This document shows, in pieces, positions 1 through 5,923 of a stretch of 5,923 nt of DNA. Below the pieces are notes generated by a model, which saw nothing but the letters and a program-made list of their open reading frames with translations, was not told where the DNA came from and did not search any database. Numbering within the stretch: position 1 is the stretch's first letter; every line of letters begins with the position of its first letter. Origin of the DNA: Nostoc sp. CHAB 5715. Its GTDB lineage: Bacteria; Cyanobacteriota; Cyanobacteriia; Cyanobacteriales; Nostocaceae. The translations under genes were made by a program, and so were the position numbers. Where the stretch lies: positions 1-5,923 of the forward strand of contig NZ_JAIVFR010000439.1 in assembly GCF_020829685.1 (NCBI RefSeq). Direction: 5' to 3'.

Positions 1-1952
1 TTAGATTTTATGTTCTTACCTTGGGGATATAACTCGACTACACCACAAGCTGTATGCACAGCTTTATCTTTGACAGTTTGGGAACGAGGGGCAAATTGAC
101 TCAGGGCAATATCTAGATTCCGATCAATCACTCCCTCTGTTGGCGGCCATTGGTCGGCGTAGGTAGGAAAGTAGGTATAAAGCGATCGCACCCGCGTCGG
201 AAAGCCAAACATCGGCAATAACCCAGCGTTTGCTAGACGTTCACTCAATTTATCTTGGGTGTAAGTATCGTCTTCCACAACTGTTTGAATTTCTGGGATT
301 AAATCATCGCGCAGGAAATTCAACATCTGGGCATTGCTGGCGTTGGGTAACGCTGTCTGCACTCGCAAGCTATCTAATATAGTGATTATGGCTGGCTCAT
401 TTTTGGGATCATGTAACCAATCTTGGATATCTGGTTTGTAATTTTTCCAATCAATTACATTACCAAACTCACCGTGTACATTGTCACCTCCATTAGCAGC
501 ACTAATACCTAAATCGCTAAAAGCTTGCCGCAAAACTTCCTTGATCAGAACCCGTTCAAAAATGGGAACGCTTGTCATATCAACATAGGGCGGCGGTGGC
601 GGATCACCTGTGATACTTTCCGGGCGTTGGAAGTAAAAATCATCGTGGCTTCTACCGCGACAGAAGGTAACAGCTAAAGCAACTCCAGCAGAACGTCTAC
701 CCGCGCGACCAACTCGCTGTTGATAGTTGAAGCGCCGGGGTGGCATATTTGCCATCATCACTGCCAACAGCGCACCGATATCAACACCCGCCTCCATTGT
801 AGTTGTGACGCTTAAAAGGTCGATGCCTTGGACGCGGGAGATTTCATCATTATTGATAAAAATATCTTGAAACCAGCGTTGGCGTTTGGTACGTTGATCT
901 CGGTCGGTTTGTCCAGTCAACTCGGCGGCGTTCATGCGGAAGGGCTGACCTTCTGAGGAAAGATAGGTATAGTAATCGAAGTCGCCAGTTGGGGTTCCTG
1001 CACCAAGTTGTTGAGGATTTTTGTTGGTATTATTACGGCTATTACATTCAGGACACAAACCAGCAGCAGGATGTAGGTAGAAAGCATTGCAGCGATCGCA
1101 CCGATAGCCTTGATTTTTGGCCGACGGTAGCATTAAATAAAGTTTATTTGGATCTAGTGACAAACTACCACTAGCGGCAATTCCAGCTTGTGAGTTGAGT
1201 AATTGCTGTTGTATATCTTGAGGTTTTAAACCTGTAGACTCAATATACTTTTGGGCAAAGCCAGGTAAGTTGCTATCTGTTCCAGGGTAAAAAAACTTAG
1301 AATACTGATGTCGGCGACGGATGCCTAATTGTCTGATGACTGCATCAGTTGCTTGAATTATTTTAGATGGTGTATTTTCTAGCGGTTGATAGCTGACCCA
1401 CCCTTGCCCAAAACCCTCCATTGTGCGTACCATGTGATCAAACAATGGATTCATCAGTTCAGCAGTGAGCATATCTTCCAGTCGGGTAGCATGGTCAGTC
1501 TGGGTTTGTGTAGCTGGAAAAATTTTCGTGACCGAATTACCAGACCAGTTGTAGCATTCAAACCAAGAATACCATTGCTGACCCTGATTTTGTCCAACCC
1601 AGTAATTTAAGGCGCGGAAACTCGAACCGCCGGGACAAATACCACACTCTAATAAAGCATCTCTAACTTTTTGCCGTAATTCCAACAAAGGAATGCGTTC
1701 GGGGTAGCGTTTGAGTAAACCAAGCCATGTAATACTCGCTTGTTGATTACTGGTGGGTAAACCCATCAGCCAGACAAGCGCCTCTACAACTAAGGTAGGA
1801 TTAGCATTAGCAAAGCGATCGCGCCGAGTCATATCATCTGCTGCTTGGGCTACAGCATTATAAAGATTAGCGTTTAAAGTCTGCAATTTCGCAAGACTGG
1901 CTGGGTTATTAGCAGCAGTAATCTGCAAAAAGGCTATCAGGTGTAAAATTAC
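1..1952 (-). other. Uninterrupted helicase C-terminal segment (second RecA-like domain)
   Basis: This 650-codon stretch is open from just after a TAA (1953-1955) to the window edge without a stop. An automatic annotator would probably call it a partial gene from ATG 1832 or TTG 1928. Reading order: an alpha-helical part; a conserved-looking patch ECGICPGG near 1640 followed by WYSWFECYNWSG; a zinc ribbon CxxC-x11-CxxC at 1100-1044 (YRCDRC and LCPEC); the patch AAELTGQTDRDQR near 930-890; motif V at 806-777; motif VI at 722-693; then CRGRSHDDFYF and SITGDPPPPPYVD. The order fits the helicase C domain of the giant zinc-cluster helicases. Without domain 1 it might still bind nucleic acid but should not translocate. 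There is no good Shine-Dalgarno at 1832, so independent expression is doubtful. Confidence 0.8.
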
Positions 1953-2196
1953 TTAGCTTGCGAGTACTTTTGTATCCTCCCAAAAAGACATCGCCACAGA
2001 CTTCGCAGACAATTAAATCGAGAACGCGGGAACCACAACCACAGCTGAGGCGATGGTTAGCATGGATAGCACCGATGGTTGGTCGATCGCTTTGTCGCTG
2101 AATTTGATCGACTTGGGTACAACTGGGGTTACAGCAAGCCCATAGGCTTTGCAAGTTGTGGAAAAATAAATGTCCGCGTACAGGTTGGGGCGATCG
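1953..2196 (-). other. First zinc-cysteine segment of the helicase, offset frame
   Basis: This frame runs SPQPVRGHLFFHNLQSLW, then cysteines in ACCNPSC, SCGCG and VCEVCGDVFLGGY. It is a treble-clef or zinc-ribbon-like cluster placed between the two motor domains, and the HLFF(R/H)N..LWAC signature is typical of giant defence-type helicases. The frame differs from that of the segments on either side and stops at TAA 1909-1911. An internal TTG at 2154 gives a nominal 81-aa product, which I regard as a fragment rather than a gene. Confidence 0.75.
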
Positions 2197-2197
2197 C
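2190..2197. repeat. HIP1 octamer at the helicase deletion junction
   Basis: GCGATCGC lies exactly where the helicase N-terminal leader (AERDR) changes into the zinc segment (SPQPVRGH). A run CCCC follows it on the coding strand. HIP1 is a very abundant palindrome in many cyanobacterial genomes, so two copies in the ancestral gene could have recombined and deleted the DNA between them. That mechanism is inference; the octamer and the change of frame are directly visible. Confidence 0.9.
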
Positions 2198-2297
2198 GTT
2201 CTGCCGCTAAAGAGCGATAACGTAGTGGAAAGGCACTTTTAATATACAGCTGATAGATATGGTTAAGTCGTTGATACGCTCCAACTACGTCATGCAC
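2191..2297 (-). other. N-terminal leader of the helicase with its own start
   Basis: GTG 2297 opens a frame whose first ~36 residues (GAYQRLNHIYQLY, then SAFPLRYRSLAAERDR) resemble the helical N-terminus that normally precedes the first motor domain in these helicases. An AAGAGG ribosome-binding site lies 9 nt upstream at 2307-2312. The same frame continues to a stop at 2013-2015, but after AERDR the translation no longer resembles the family, while the adjacent frame does. The native start is therefore probably intact and the damage begins about 36 codons in. Confidence 0.65.
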
Positions 2298-3603
2298 AGA
2301 TTAATGCCTCTTCATATTTAACATTTAGCTTTTGACTCAACTGATGGGCAACTTCTCCACTCACGTTTTGATACAGTAGCCAGTCGCCCTGATATGTTGG
2401 TAATTGTCCAGATGCCAGCACCAAAGCACGTTCATATAGTTCTGGCCAGCGCTGTTTTACTGGTATTGCCAAACACTTTGTAGCAACATTGTAATGAACT
2501 TGGCAAGATGCACCATGATAATACAAAGCTAAAAAGCGCAAACCATACCAATCGCCTTGATGCCAAGTATTAGTGTTTTGGTTGTAGAAAAGGGTGTAGC
2601 GAAGGTTTCGGTTCTCATCACACATCTGATACATCCCTGTTTCGTGAGGAACACCGCAGATTTCAAAATTATCACCGTCAAAGTGCTTCCATTCCCACCG
2701 ACTCGGCACAATTCCCGGCACATTCCTCAGACTTTGCTGCCAAGTAGCGATATCAGGTAGAATTTGAGCAAGTCGCGTGGATACTTCACCCGCATTGATG
2801 ATGGGAAAATTATTTGCGATCGCATCAGGGTTATTCACCGCCAGTTGAATGCAGGGTGGTGCTTCGCCTCTGGGTTGGTGAGTAATAGATGCTACAATCC
2901 CATATTCTTCTAATTGCCTGAGTAAATTAACATTGCGTTGTCCACACAGTATAAATTCTGGATTTTGCGAGTTAATTTTAACAATAGCTGGAGGAGCCGC
3001 CGCCCATCTGGAACCGTCTAGTGAAGACTCAAGATGTCCTAATAAGCGTAAGCGTCGTAAGATGCGTTTAGGTTCCTGAAGTTGGAGTGCATTGCAGCTT
3101 TTTTTAAAGGATTCCCAGCTACCATTGCCGAGGGTTGATAACCAGTATAGGAAGCGATCGCTATTTTGGGAAGGTTTTACCCAGTCAGCATCAGAATGAT
3201 TAATAGAGTGTAATTGTGTCAGTTCAAACGGGTTATCAGCACTGAGATTTTGTCTCGGTTGATAAGGAATCGGGCTGGTATAATCAAAAACATCATGAGC
3301 TACACCAACCATAGATTTTATCTGTTCATAAGTGAAGCCCCGACTATTTTTAATTGGACATTGGAAAAACGATAACTTTAGTAGACTTGCTTGCAATTCT
3401 GTGGGCAATTCACCGACTTGGTGACTTTCAATTGCTAGGAAGAAATAAAAAGGCTTTCGAGATTTTATACCCTTTTCTACTCGTAAAAGCGGCACTAATT
3501 TAGTAAGATTATGACGCTGTACTTGTTCAGAAATTTGCTTGATGAGGTCTTGTGGATTTCCGCGATAAGAAAATCCTGTATACCATCTTTGTACTTGTGG
3601 CAT
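2290..3603 (-). CDS. Uncharacterised winged-helix-containing protein, middle gene of the helicase operon
   Basis: I do not recognise a named family. From ATG 3603 the product is 437 aa. A TTG start at 3636 would add 11 residues and overlap the upstream stop by 16 nt, but ATG 3603 has AGGGTG just upstream and starts at MPQVQRWY, so I prefer it. Residues ~150-210 (DRFLYWLSTLGNGSW, then KRILRRLRLLGHLES and WAAAPPAIV) look like a winged helix-turn-helix followed by a small alpha/beta segment (FILCGQRNVNLLRQL). The C-terminal half is rich in Trp and Tyr and may be a beta-rich fold. No signal peptide, membrane helix, P-loop or nuclease motif is visible, so the protein is probably cytoplasmic. It sits 17 nt after the 564-aa gene and overlaps the helicase start by 8 nt, which implies co-translation with the motor. 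A DNA-binding or target-recognition partner of the helicase is my inference. The frame is intact, with two HIP1 octamers inside it. Confidence 0.85.
   Translation of the reverse strand: MPQVQRWYTGFSYRGNPQDLIKQISEQVQRHNLTKLVPLLRVEKGIKSRKPFYFFLAIESHQVGELPTELQASLLKLSFFQCPIKNSRGFTYEQIKSMVGVAHDVFDYTSPIPYQPRQNLSADNPFELTQLHSINHSDADWVKPSQNSDRFLYWLSTLGNGSWESFKKSCNALQLQEPKRILRRLRLLGHLESSLDGSRWAAAPPAIVKINSQNPEFILCGQRNVNLLRQLEEYGIVASITHQPRGEAPPCIQLAVNNPDAIANNFPIINAGEVSTRLAQILPDIATWQQSLRNVPGIVPSRWEWKHFDGDNFEICGVPHETGMYQMCDENRNLRYTLFYNQNTNTWHQGDWYGLRFLALYYHGASCQVHYNVATKCLAIPVKQRWPELYERALVLASGQLPTYQGDWLLYQNVSGEVAHQLSQKLNVKYEEALICA
2307..2312 (-). promoter_or_regulatory. Ribosome-binding site of the helicase gene
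   Basis: AAGAGG on the minus strand lies 9 nt before GTG 2297, inside the end of the upstream gene. It supports GTG as the native start and suggests translational coupling through the GTGCATGA overlap. Confidence 0.5.
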
Positions 3604-3607
3604 GATA

Positions 3608-3613
3608 CACCCT
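3608..3613 (-). promoter_or_regulatory. Shine-Dalgarno-like site deciding the start of the middle gene
   Basis: AGGGTG on the minus strand ends 4 nt before ATG 3603, with the AGGG core 6 nt away. No comparable site precedes the alternative TTG at 3636, which favours the shorter, non-overlapping protein. Confidence 0.4.
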
Positions 3614-3620
3614 GATGACT

Positions 3621-5315
3621 CTAAATAATTTGACAACTTTGCTCAATTACACTGCCAAAAATATGATATGCAGAATTAATTGGCATCACTTCCCGATGTA
3701 CATATTTTTCTATATCTAGATAATTCCAATCTACAATCTTGACTAAACGCTGACTCGATTCACCTGCAAAAGTCGCCTCAATTAGGTAATCCCCAGGATG
3801 AGCAAAATCAAGCGTTATAGAAGTATTTGTACTTTGTGAATTCTCCAGAATTGTCTGATTATCTGATAATCGAGTTACTTTTAATTCTGCGATTGAATAG
3901 AAACCAAAAATAGTAATTTGTGGGCTATGATTCACAAGCCAAGCGCCAATTTTTGGTACGCGCAAACCGCCAGAAAAACTGATTGATAATTTGACACTTG
4001 GTTGCAAAGCATACTTAAGAGTTTGATTTTTGATAAAGACTCCATCCCAAGCTTGGGAAACAACCATACACTGCTGAAGTTCTACCCATCCAGAATTGTT
4101 AAATATCGGTTGAGGTGTACAACTCCACTCTAGTAAATGCTCATCTCGCAAGCGTTGAATATCACTGAGTAATTCTTGTTTGCATAGGAGAATAAACTGA
4201 GTACCTAATGATGGAGCTTCCCAAGATGCATAAGCTCCAGAATCAGGATTTTCAGGATCGGGAATTAGTATCCAAAAGTCACGAGCAGGCAAAATTAGGT
4301 AATCTAGATCGTCTGGAGAAGTAATTTGGTATTTAGCACCATTTTCTAATTCATTTGCATTAACTGAACACTCTAAAGGAAAATACCATCCAGGGCGTTC
4401 TTCTCTTAATGACTGAGTATGATCTCCCTGTTTAACTTCTACTGATTCTAGGCTGCGTCCTCGCTGCTGCTTGGGGTAAAGATAATAATCTACCTGTCCT
4501 AAAAAGGGATCTTCAGTGCGATATAAACCACAGAAAAGATGACGAATCCAAGTGCAATAATTATTTTTGTCTGCCGTAGGGCATCCTTGAGATTTCCACT
4601 GTTCATAAACTTGATGCAAAGCTTCGACAATCGCCTCATGACGTTGCTTTTTTTCCGTCAGTAAATCTTTTAAATGGATGCCAAATCCTCCTGCTTCTCG
4701 TCGAACATGAGCAAATAAAGTTTGGGCATCCCATTCTGCTTGCCATTGCTTTTCTTGAAATAGTTTTCGCAATCTGTCTTTATCAGTGCGACGCAGTAGG
4801 GATTGAGAAATCGGATAATTAATATAGGTAGCTGAACTACTACCTCGTTGTGCTGAAGGTAAAAATCTATGTTCCATTAGCCAATGATTCCACTCTTGCC
4901 AAAGGGGTTCTTCAGCTTCATAACCGAATTTCATCCCCAATGGACGAGCAAAACCAGGCAAGGCTAAAATTTCTCGTAAACGTTTGAAATAATTAGTTTC
5001 TGATATTTTTTCTTCTTGAGCCATTTGTGAAGCGGCTAAAATTGTGGCACATAAAAAAGTAACTCCTTTGGGTAATCCTTGGGAATCACGCCCTTTTAAA
5101 TGCTGCAAATTAACCTGTCCCTCAAAGATGACTTTTCTTCTCACTGCTGTGCAGAAGTCATCAACCCAAGTACCACTTGTAGATAATTGCCCAAAATGAT
5201 AACCAATACGTTCTATTACATCTTCATCAACGCTCAAATAAATTTTTGTACCGTGTGGTGTACCCTTGATAAAATAATCAATTAAAGCTTGATTCCAATC
5301 TGTATAATTCGCCAT
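3621..5315 (-). CDS. Uncharacterised 564-aa protein, first gene of the helicase operon, with probable C-terminal Ig-like domain
   Basis: I do not recognise a named family. The N-terminal ~240 residues are mixed alpha/beta (WNQALIDYFIKGTP, IYLSVDEDVIERIGYHFG) followed by helical parts with the patch INYPISQSLLRRTDKDRL at ~165-182 and a basic, helical stretch to ~245. Residues ~255-400 are Trp- and Tyr-rich. Residues ~440-530 alternate hydrophobic and polar residues in short strands (VKLSISFSGG, ITIFGFYSI, SITLDFAHPGDYLIEATF) and look like an immunoglobulin-type beta-sandwich. No signal peptide, membrane segment, P-loop or nuclease motif is seen, so it should be cytoplasmic. ATG 5315 has no clear Shine-Dalgarno (CTAAACCCGA upstream), which is common for the first gene of cyanobacterial operons. 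The gene is intact, lacks any HIP1 octamer and looks more AT-rich than the helicase. It probably works with the next two genes; the Ig-like part could mediate protein contacts (inference). Confidence 0.87.
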   Translation of the reverse strand: MANYTDWNQALIDYFIKGTPHGTKIYLSVDEDVIERIGYHFGQLSTSGTWVDDFCTAVRRKVIFEGQVNLQHLKGRDSQGLPKGVTFLCATILAASQMAQEEKISETNYFKRLREILALPGFARPLGMKFGYEAEEPLWQEWNHWLMEHRFLPSAQRGSSSATYINYPISQSLLRRTDKDRLRKLFQEKQWQAEWDAQTLFAHVRREAGGFGIHLKDLLTEKKQRHEAIVEALHQVYEQWKSQGCPTADKNNYCTWIRHLFCGLYRTEDPFLGQVDYYLYPKQQRGRSLESVEVKQGDHTQSLREERPGWYFPLECSVNANELENGAKYQITSPDDLDYLILPARDFWILIPDPENPDSGAYASWEAPSLGTQFILLCKQELLSDIQRLRDEHLLEWSCTPQPIFNNSGWVELQQCMVVSQAWDGVFIKNQTLKYALQPSVKLSISFSGGLRVPKIGAWLVNHSPQITIFGFYSIAELKVTRLSDNQTILENSQSTNTSITLDFAHPGDYLIEATFAGESSQRLVKIVDWNYLDIEKYVHREVMPINSAYHIFGSVIEQSCQII

Positions 5316-5572
5316 TCGGGTTTAGTGTAAGCGCTTGTTAAATCACCATAATTGATGATAATTTTTATAATGTAAGTAAGTATTTAAAAATTAAATTGGA
5401 GATGATGTTTTATAACACAGGCAATCATTGATGAGGGCTTGCTGCTTGGTTCGCTACTCAATCAAGTATTTTATTTCCAACTTAAAATTTATTATAAAGC
5501 TATAATAGTTACTAGTGCATACGTAATTTAACTGAAACTAATACTCGTTTATTTAAGATGAACTATCAACAA
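5316..5572. other. AT-rich intergenic region upstream of the operon
   Basis: No convincing gene is seen on either strand. It contains the 8-bp palindrome AAGCGCTT (5329-5336) in the probable leader of the operon. Two ATAATT-type direct repeats lie around 5348-5362, and a tandem GTAAGTAAGTA at 5372-5382 sits next to the candidate -10 box. A 41-codon frame on the plus strand (5406-5531) lacks a usable start. No GTA-N8-TAC (NtcA-type) site was found by eye. Confidence 0.5.
5364..5369 (-). promoter_or_regulatory. Candidate -10 box for the operon
   Basis: On the minus strand TATAAA lies about 48 nt before ATG 5315, predicting a leader of roughly 40 nt. No good -35 hexamer is found at the usual distance, so the call is weak. 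The TACTTACTTAC repeat immediately upstream might be an activator or repressor site. Confidence 0.25.
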
Positions 5573-5665
5573 TAGGACTTACGCACGCTCTACGAATTCT
5601 TGGCGTTCTTGGCGTCTTGGCGGTTCGATAAATTAAGCTTTTGGGCGATTTTTGCGTAAGTCCTA
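5573..5665. mobile_element. MITE-like element, 93 bp, 13-bp terminal inverted repeats
   Basis: TAGGACTTACGCA at 5573-5585 is a perfect inverted repeat of TGCGTAAGTCCTA at 5653-5665. Identical AACAA sequences flank both ends (5568-5572 and 5666-5670), consistent with a 5-bp target-site duplication. The interior encodes no protein and holds a short tandem array (5597-5622). Small non-autonomous elements with GGACTTACGCA-like ends are, to my memory, widespread in Nostoc-type genomes and are presumably moved by a transposase elsewhere. It sits between the gene remnant and the operon promoter and does not interrupt a recognisable gene. As RNA it could fold into a hairpin closed by the 13-bp ends. 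Confidence 0.75.
5597..5622. repeat. Short tandem repeat TTCTTGGCG inside the MITE
   Basis: TTCTTGGCG occurs twice in direct succession (5597-5605 and 5606-5614) and is followed by a third copy lacking its first T (TCTTGGCG, 5615-5622). Short tandem arrays of this sort are a known feature of heterocystous cyanobacterial intergenic DNA. No function can be read from it. Confidence 0.8.
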
Positions 5666-5769
5666 AACAAAAAGAATGCGTTATGCCTTAAAAAGCTCAA
5701 AATATAAGTATAAAAAATTACATAAGTTAATGAAGATTTGAACAAATATCATATTTTCGTTTGCGATCG

Positions 5770-5921
5770 CTAAAATTCAGTACCCAGAGGCGTATTAACA
5801 GGAGATAATAATAAGCTCACACCACCCTTAGCTGTTGTCCCATCAACCATTACAGAACTTATTCTGGCTTGGTTTAGGTAATTGACTTGACAGTCACAGG
5901 GTCAAATTTTGCAAGTTGTTC
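5770..5921 (-). pseudogene. C-terminal remnant of an unrecognised protein, frame broken by a 5-bp duplication; 5' part outside window
   Basis: Two minus-strand frames carry protein-like sequence. One from 5921 reads EQLAKFDPVTV, then soon stops. The next, open from 5901, reads VNYLNQARISSVMVDGTTA then KGGVSLLLSPVNTPLGTEF and ends at TAG 5770-5772. The switch falls on a tandem 5-bp repeat (GTCAAGTCAA on the coding strand). Removing one copy joins both parts into a single 48-codon frame. I do not recognise the family. It may be a pseudogene, or a normal gene carrying a recent slip or sequencing error. It points the same way as the operon but is separated from it by ~450 bp including the MITE, so it is probably an independent gene. 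Confidence 0.5.
5882..5891. repeat. 5-bp tandem duplication TTGACTTGAC
   Basis: Two adjacent TTGAC copies sit exactly where the reading frame of the right-edge remnant changes. Deleting one copy restores the frame. It could be a replication slip or a footprint left by an excised element; the nearby MITE also has 5-bp flanking repeats. Confidence 0.7.
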
Positions 5922-5923
5922 TG

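Larger units (their letters stand above)
1..2297 (-). pseudogene. Large SF2 helicase with zinc clusters, internally deleted and frame-broken; 3' end outside window
   Basis: The third gene of the operon begins at GTG 2297, overlapping the previous stop as GTGCATGA. Three segments in two frames resemble one giant superfamily 2 helicase: an N-terminal leader (2297 to ~2190), a zinc-cysteine segment (~2196-1953) and the second motor half (1952-1). The last has motif V (TTTMEAGVDIG) and motif VI (QQRVGRAGRR). Relatives as I remember them are about 1,500-2,000 aa, carry Walker A and DEAD/DEAH in the first ~500 residues, and often end in DUF1998; they occur in defence islands (Druantia, DISARM and related). 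No Walker A or DEAD/DEAH box is present in this window on either side of the break, so ATP hydrolysis by this product is very unlikely. The first and third segments share a frame and the middle one is offset, so two shifts cancel. Sequencing error could explain the shifts but not the missing domain. The C-terminus lies beyond the left edge. Confidence 0.78.
182..5770. repeat. Dispersed HIP1 octamers (GCGATCGC)
   Basis: Besides the junction copy at 2190-2197, copies lie at 182-189, 1092-1099, 1815-1822, 2816-2823, 3154-3161 and 5763-5770. This density is a hallmark of many cyanobacterial genomes and is the main clue to the organism. None lies between 3162 and 5762, which covers the whole 564-aa gene and its leader. 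Confidence 0.9.

Noticed and set aside
989..1174. Plus-strand open frame of 61 codons
   Set aside because: It lies opposite the helicase C-terminal segment, which has clear zinc and motor motifs on the minus strand; the plus-strand translation shows no family resemblance.
1386..1610. Plus-strand open frame of 74 codons
   Set aside because: Antisense shadow of the helicase segment, with no convincing ribosome-binding site or protein-like features.
2013..2120. Minus-strand continuation of the helicase N-terminal frame to a stop at 2013
   Set aside because: After about 36 residues the translation loses any resemblance to the family, while the neighbouring frame carries the zinc cluster; treated as read-through beyond a lesion.
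2180..2200. Programmed -1 frameshift at CGCCCC as the way the two helicase frames are joined
   Set aside because: A slip at the C-run would join the frames, but there is no classical slippery heptamer, and the product would still lack the Walker A motor domain; deletion explains more.
2529..2760. Short frames on both strands inside the middle operon gene
   Set aside because: They lie within the intact 437-aa coding frame and look like composition shadows.
5501..5506. TATAAT on the plus strand as a promoter
   Set aside because: There is no good -35 at 16-18 nt upstream and no plus-strand gene downstream in the window.
5406..5531. Plus-strand 41-codon frame (ITQAIIDEGLLLGSLL near its start)
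   Set aside because: No ATG, GTG or TTG with a ribosome-binding site near its beginning, no recognised family, and AT-rich DNA gives such frames by chance; at most a gene fragment.
5573..5665. MITE inverted repeats as a transcription terminator or small RNA gene
   Set aside because: The 13-bp ends are separated by 67 nt with no following T-run, and the flanking AACAA duplications point to transposition instead.
1..5923. CRISPR array, tRNA, rRNA or transposase gene
   Set aside because: No regularly spaced repeats, no cloverleaf or rRNA-like sequence and no transposase motif were seen on either strand.

Overview
The window looks like chromosomal DNA of a filamentous, Nostoc-type cyanobacterium. 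It carries seven copies of the HIP1 octamer GCGATCGC. It also has a short inverted-repeat element with TAGGACTTACGCA ends, of a kind I associate with Nostoc/Anabaena genomes (recollection, not searched), and AT-rich intergenic DNA. Everything that looks coding reads on the minus strand, so the layout is described from right to left.

At the right edge (about 5770-5921) is the last ~48 codons of an unrecognised protein. Its frame is broken by a 5-bp tandem duplication (TTGACTTGAC, 5882-5891). The AT-rich gap that follows (5316-5769) holds a 93-bp MITE-like element at 5573-5665 with perfect 13-bp terminal inverted repeats and flanking AACAA direct repeats. It also holds the probable leader and promoter of the operon.

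From 5315 leftward lies a compact three-gene operon. It consists of a 564-aa protein with a probable C-terminal beta-sandwich domain (3621-5315), a ~437-aa protein with a probable winged-helix segment (2290-3603), and a very large superfamily 2 helicase gene (2297 to beyond position 1). The helicase start overlaps the preceding stop as GTGCATGA. The helicase has two zinc-cysteine clusters and clear motifs V and VI, and resembles the giant helicases found in defence islands such as Druantia- and DISARM-type systems. I do not recognise the two upstream proteins as components of any named system.

The helicase is damaged. Its N-terminal leader runs straight into the first zinc cluster in another frame, and the whole first motor domain (Walker A and DEAD/DEAH) is missing. 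The break sits at a HIP1 octamer. A second break follows at about 1928-1960, and from there one frame is open to the left edge. The likely reading is a multi-gene, possibly anti-phage, operon whose two accessory genes are intact but whose motor gene has decayed or been deleted. No tRNA, rRNA, CRISPR array or transposase gene was seen.
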